From contig NZ_WHPF01000007.1 of the NCBI RefSeq assembly GCF_013106755.1, forward strand, positions 62,001-126,000: 64,000 nucleotides of DNA. The letters are read 5' to 3'. This DNA comes from Limnovirga soli (GTDB taxonomy: Bacteria; Bacteroidota; Bacteroidia; Chitinophagales; Chitinophagaceae). The notes beneath the pieces are model-generated. The model did not search any database. It saw only the letters and a list, made by a program, of their open reading frames with translations, and was not told the DNA's origin. The stretch's first letter is position 1, and each line of letters opens with the position of its first letter. Shown piece after piece: positions 63,737 through 64,000 of this stretch. Position numbers and translations under genes: made by a program.

Positions 63737-64000
63737 TTATTTTGCTGCGGCAAAACGTTCTGCCACTTTACTCCAGTTAACTACATTCCAAATGGCGGCT
63801 AAATAGTCTGGCCTTTTATTCTGGTATTTTAAATAATAGGCATGCTCCCAAACGTCTATACCTAAAATAGGTGTGCCTTTTACATCGGCTACATCCATTA
63901 AAGGGTTATCCTGATTAGGAGTAGAAGATATTTCCAGTTTGCCATCCTTAACAATTAACCATGCCCAGCCACTTCCAAAACGGCCAACGCCGGCTGCGCC
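63737..64000 (-). CDS. Superoxide dismutase (Fe/Mn), C-terminal part (cut by window edge)
   Basis: The last 87 residues before a double TAA stop. It reads [12 protein letters not shown], then [34 protein letters not shown], the C-terminal half of Fe/Mn SOD with metal ligands Asp and His in DVWEHAYY. Whether it prefers iron or manganese needs the missing first half. Disproportionates superoxide in the cytosol. Own terminator at 63676-63711. Confidence 0.93.
   Translation of the reverse strand, partial: GAAGVGRFGSGWAWLIVKDGKLEISSTPNQDNPLMDVADVKGTPILGIDVWEHAYYLKYQNKRPDYLAAIWNVVNWSKVAERFAAAK

Overview
The window looks like a chromosome segment of a Bacteroidota species, most likely of the Chitinophagaceae type (inference). 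Supporting signs are Bacteroidota promoters of the TTTG-N19-TAnnTTTG form, a type IX secretion (T9SS) C-terminal sorting domain together with a PorT-like protein, a Bat/MoxR gene set, tgt next to an LptF/LptG permease, and DUF1835, DUF4260 and DUF5107 proteins. The DNA is moderately AT-rich. I see no rRNA, tRNA, insertion sequence, prophage or CRISPR. Both ends cut genes: a histidine kinase on the left and a superoxide dismutase on the right.

Layout. 0-10 kb: a two-component pair, a secreted protein with a caspase-like C-terminus, an aminotransferase, membrane proteins, PPK2, MscL and ScpA. 10-18 kb: an acetyltransferase, a GH36-like glycosidase and a large DUF5107-TPR protein. 18-26 kb: a TolC/adaptor pair, a half-length carB and an MsbA-like ABC exporter. 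26-30 kb: atpBEFHA, closed by a terminator straight after atpA. 30-42 kb: a sulfotransferase, a T9SS cargo protein and a co-oriented run from parE to parC. 42-51 kb: YkgJ, a eukaryote-type citrate synthase, LptF/G, tgt and a shortened Bat operon. 51-64 kb: a GH29 fucosidase, UbiE, PorT, HAD hydrolase, adenosine deaminase, asd, murI, rpmH-rnpA-yidD, a lipoprotein and SOD.

Two features stand out. First, 32 copies of a roughly 70-80 bp hairpin-forming repeat (core GTACAAGAGTGCGACGCAAG and variants, with a TTGCCGGGCCCA-type right box) occupy 27 intergenic gaps. None has its core in a gene. Whenever a gap holds two copies, they are in the same inverted order. This resembles a REP/REPIN-type family not tied to terminators or promoters. 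Second, asd is preceded by what looks like a complete translation-coupled attenuator: a Bacteroidota promoter, a 21-codon leader peptide in which 12 residues belong to the aspartate family (Thr, Lys, Met, Ile, Asn), an antiterminator segment in its last codons, and a 16-bp perfect terminator. This would couple asd transcription to supply of the amino acids its pathway makes.

Functionally the window is mostly housekeeping (ATP synthesis, topoisomerase IV, condensin, pyrimidine/arginine precursor, menaquinone, peptidoglycan and tRNA modification) plus polysaccharide breakdown and T9SS secretion. Start sites were moved from the longest frame wherever a promoter, terminator or signal peptide decided the matter.
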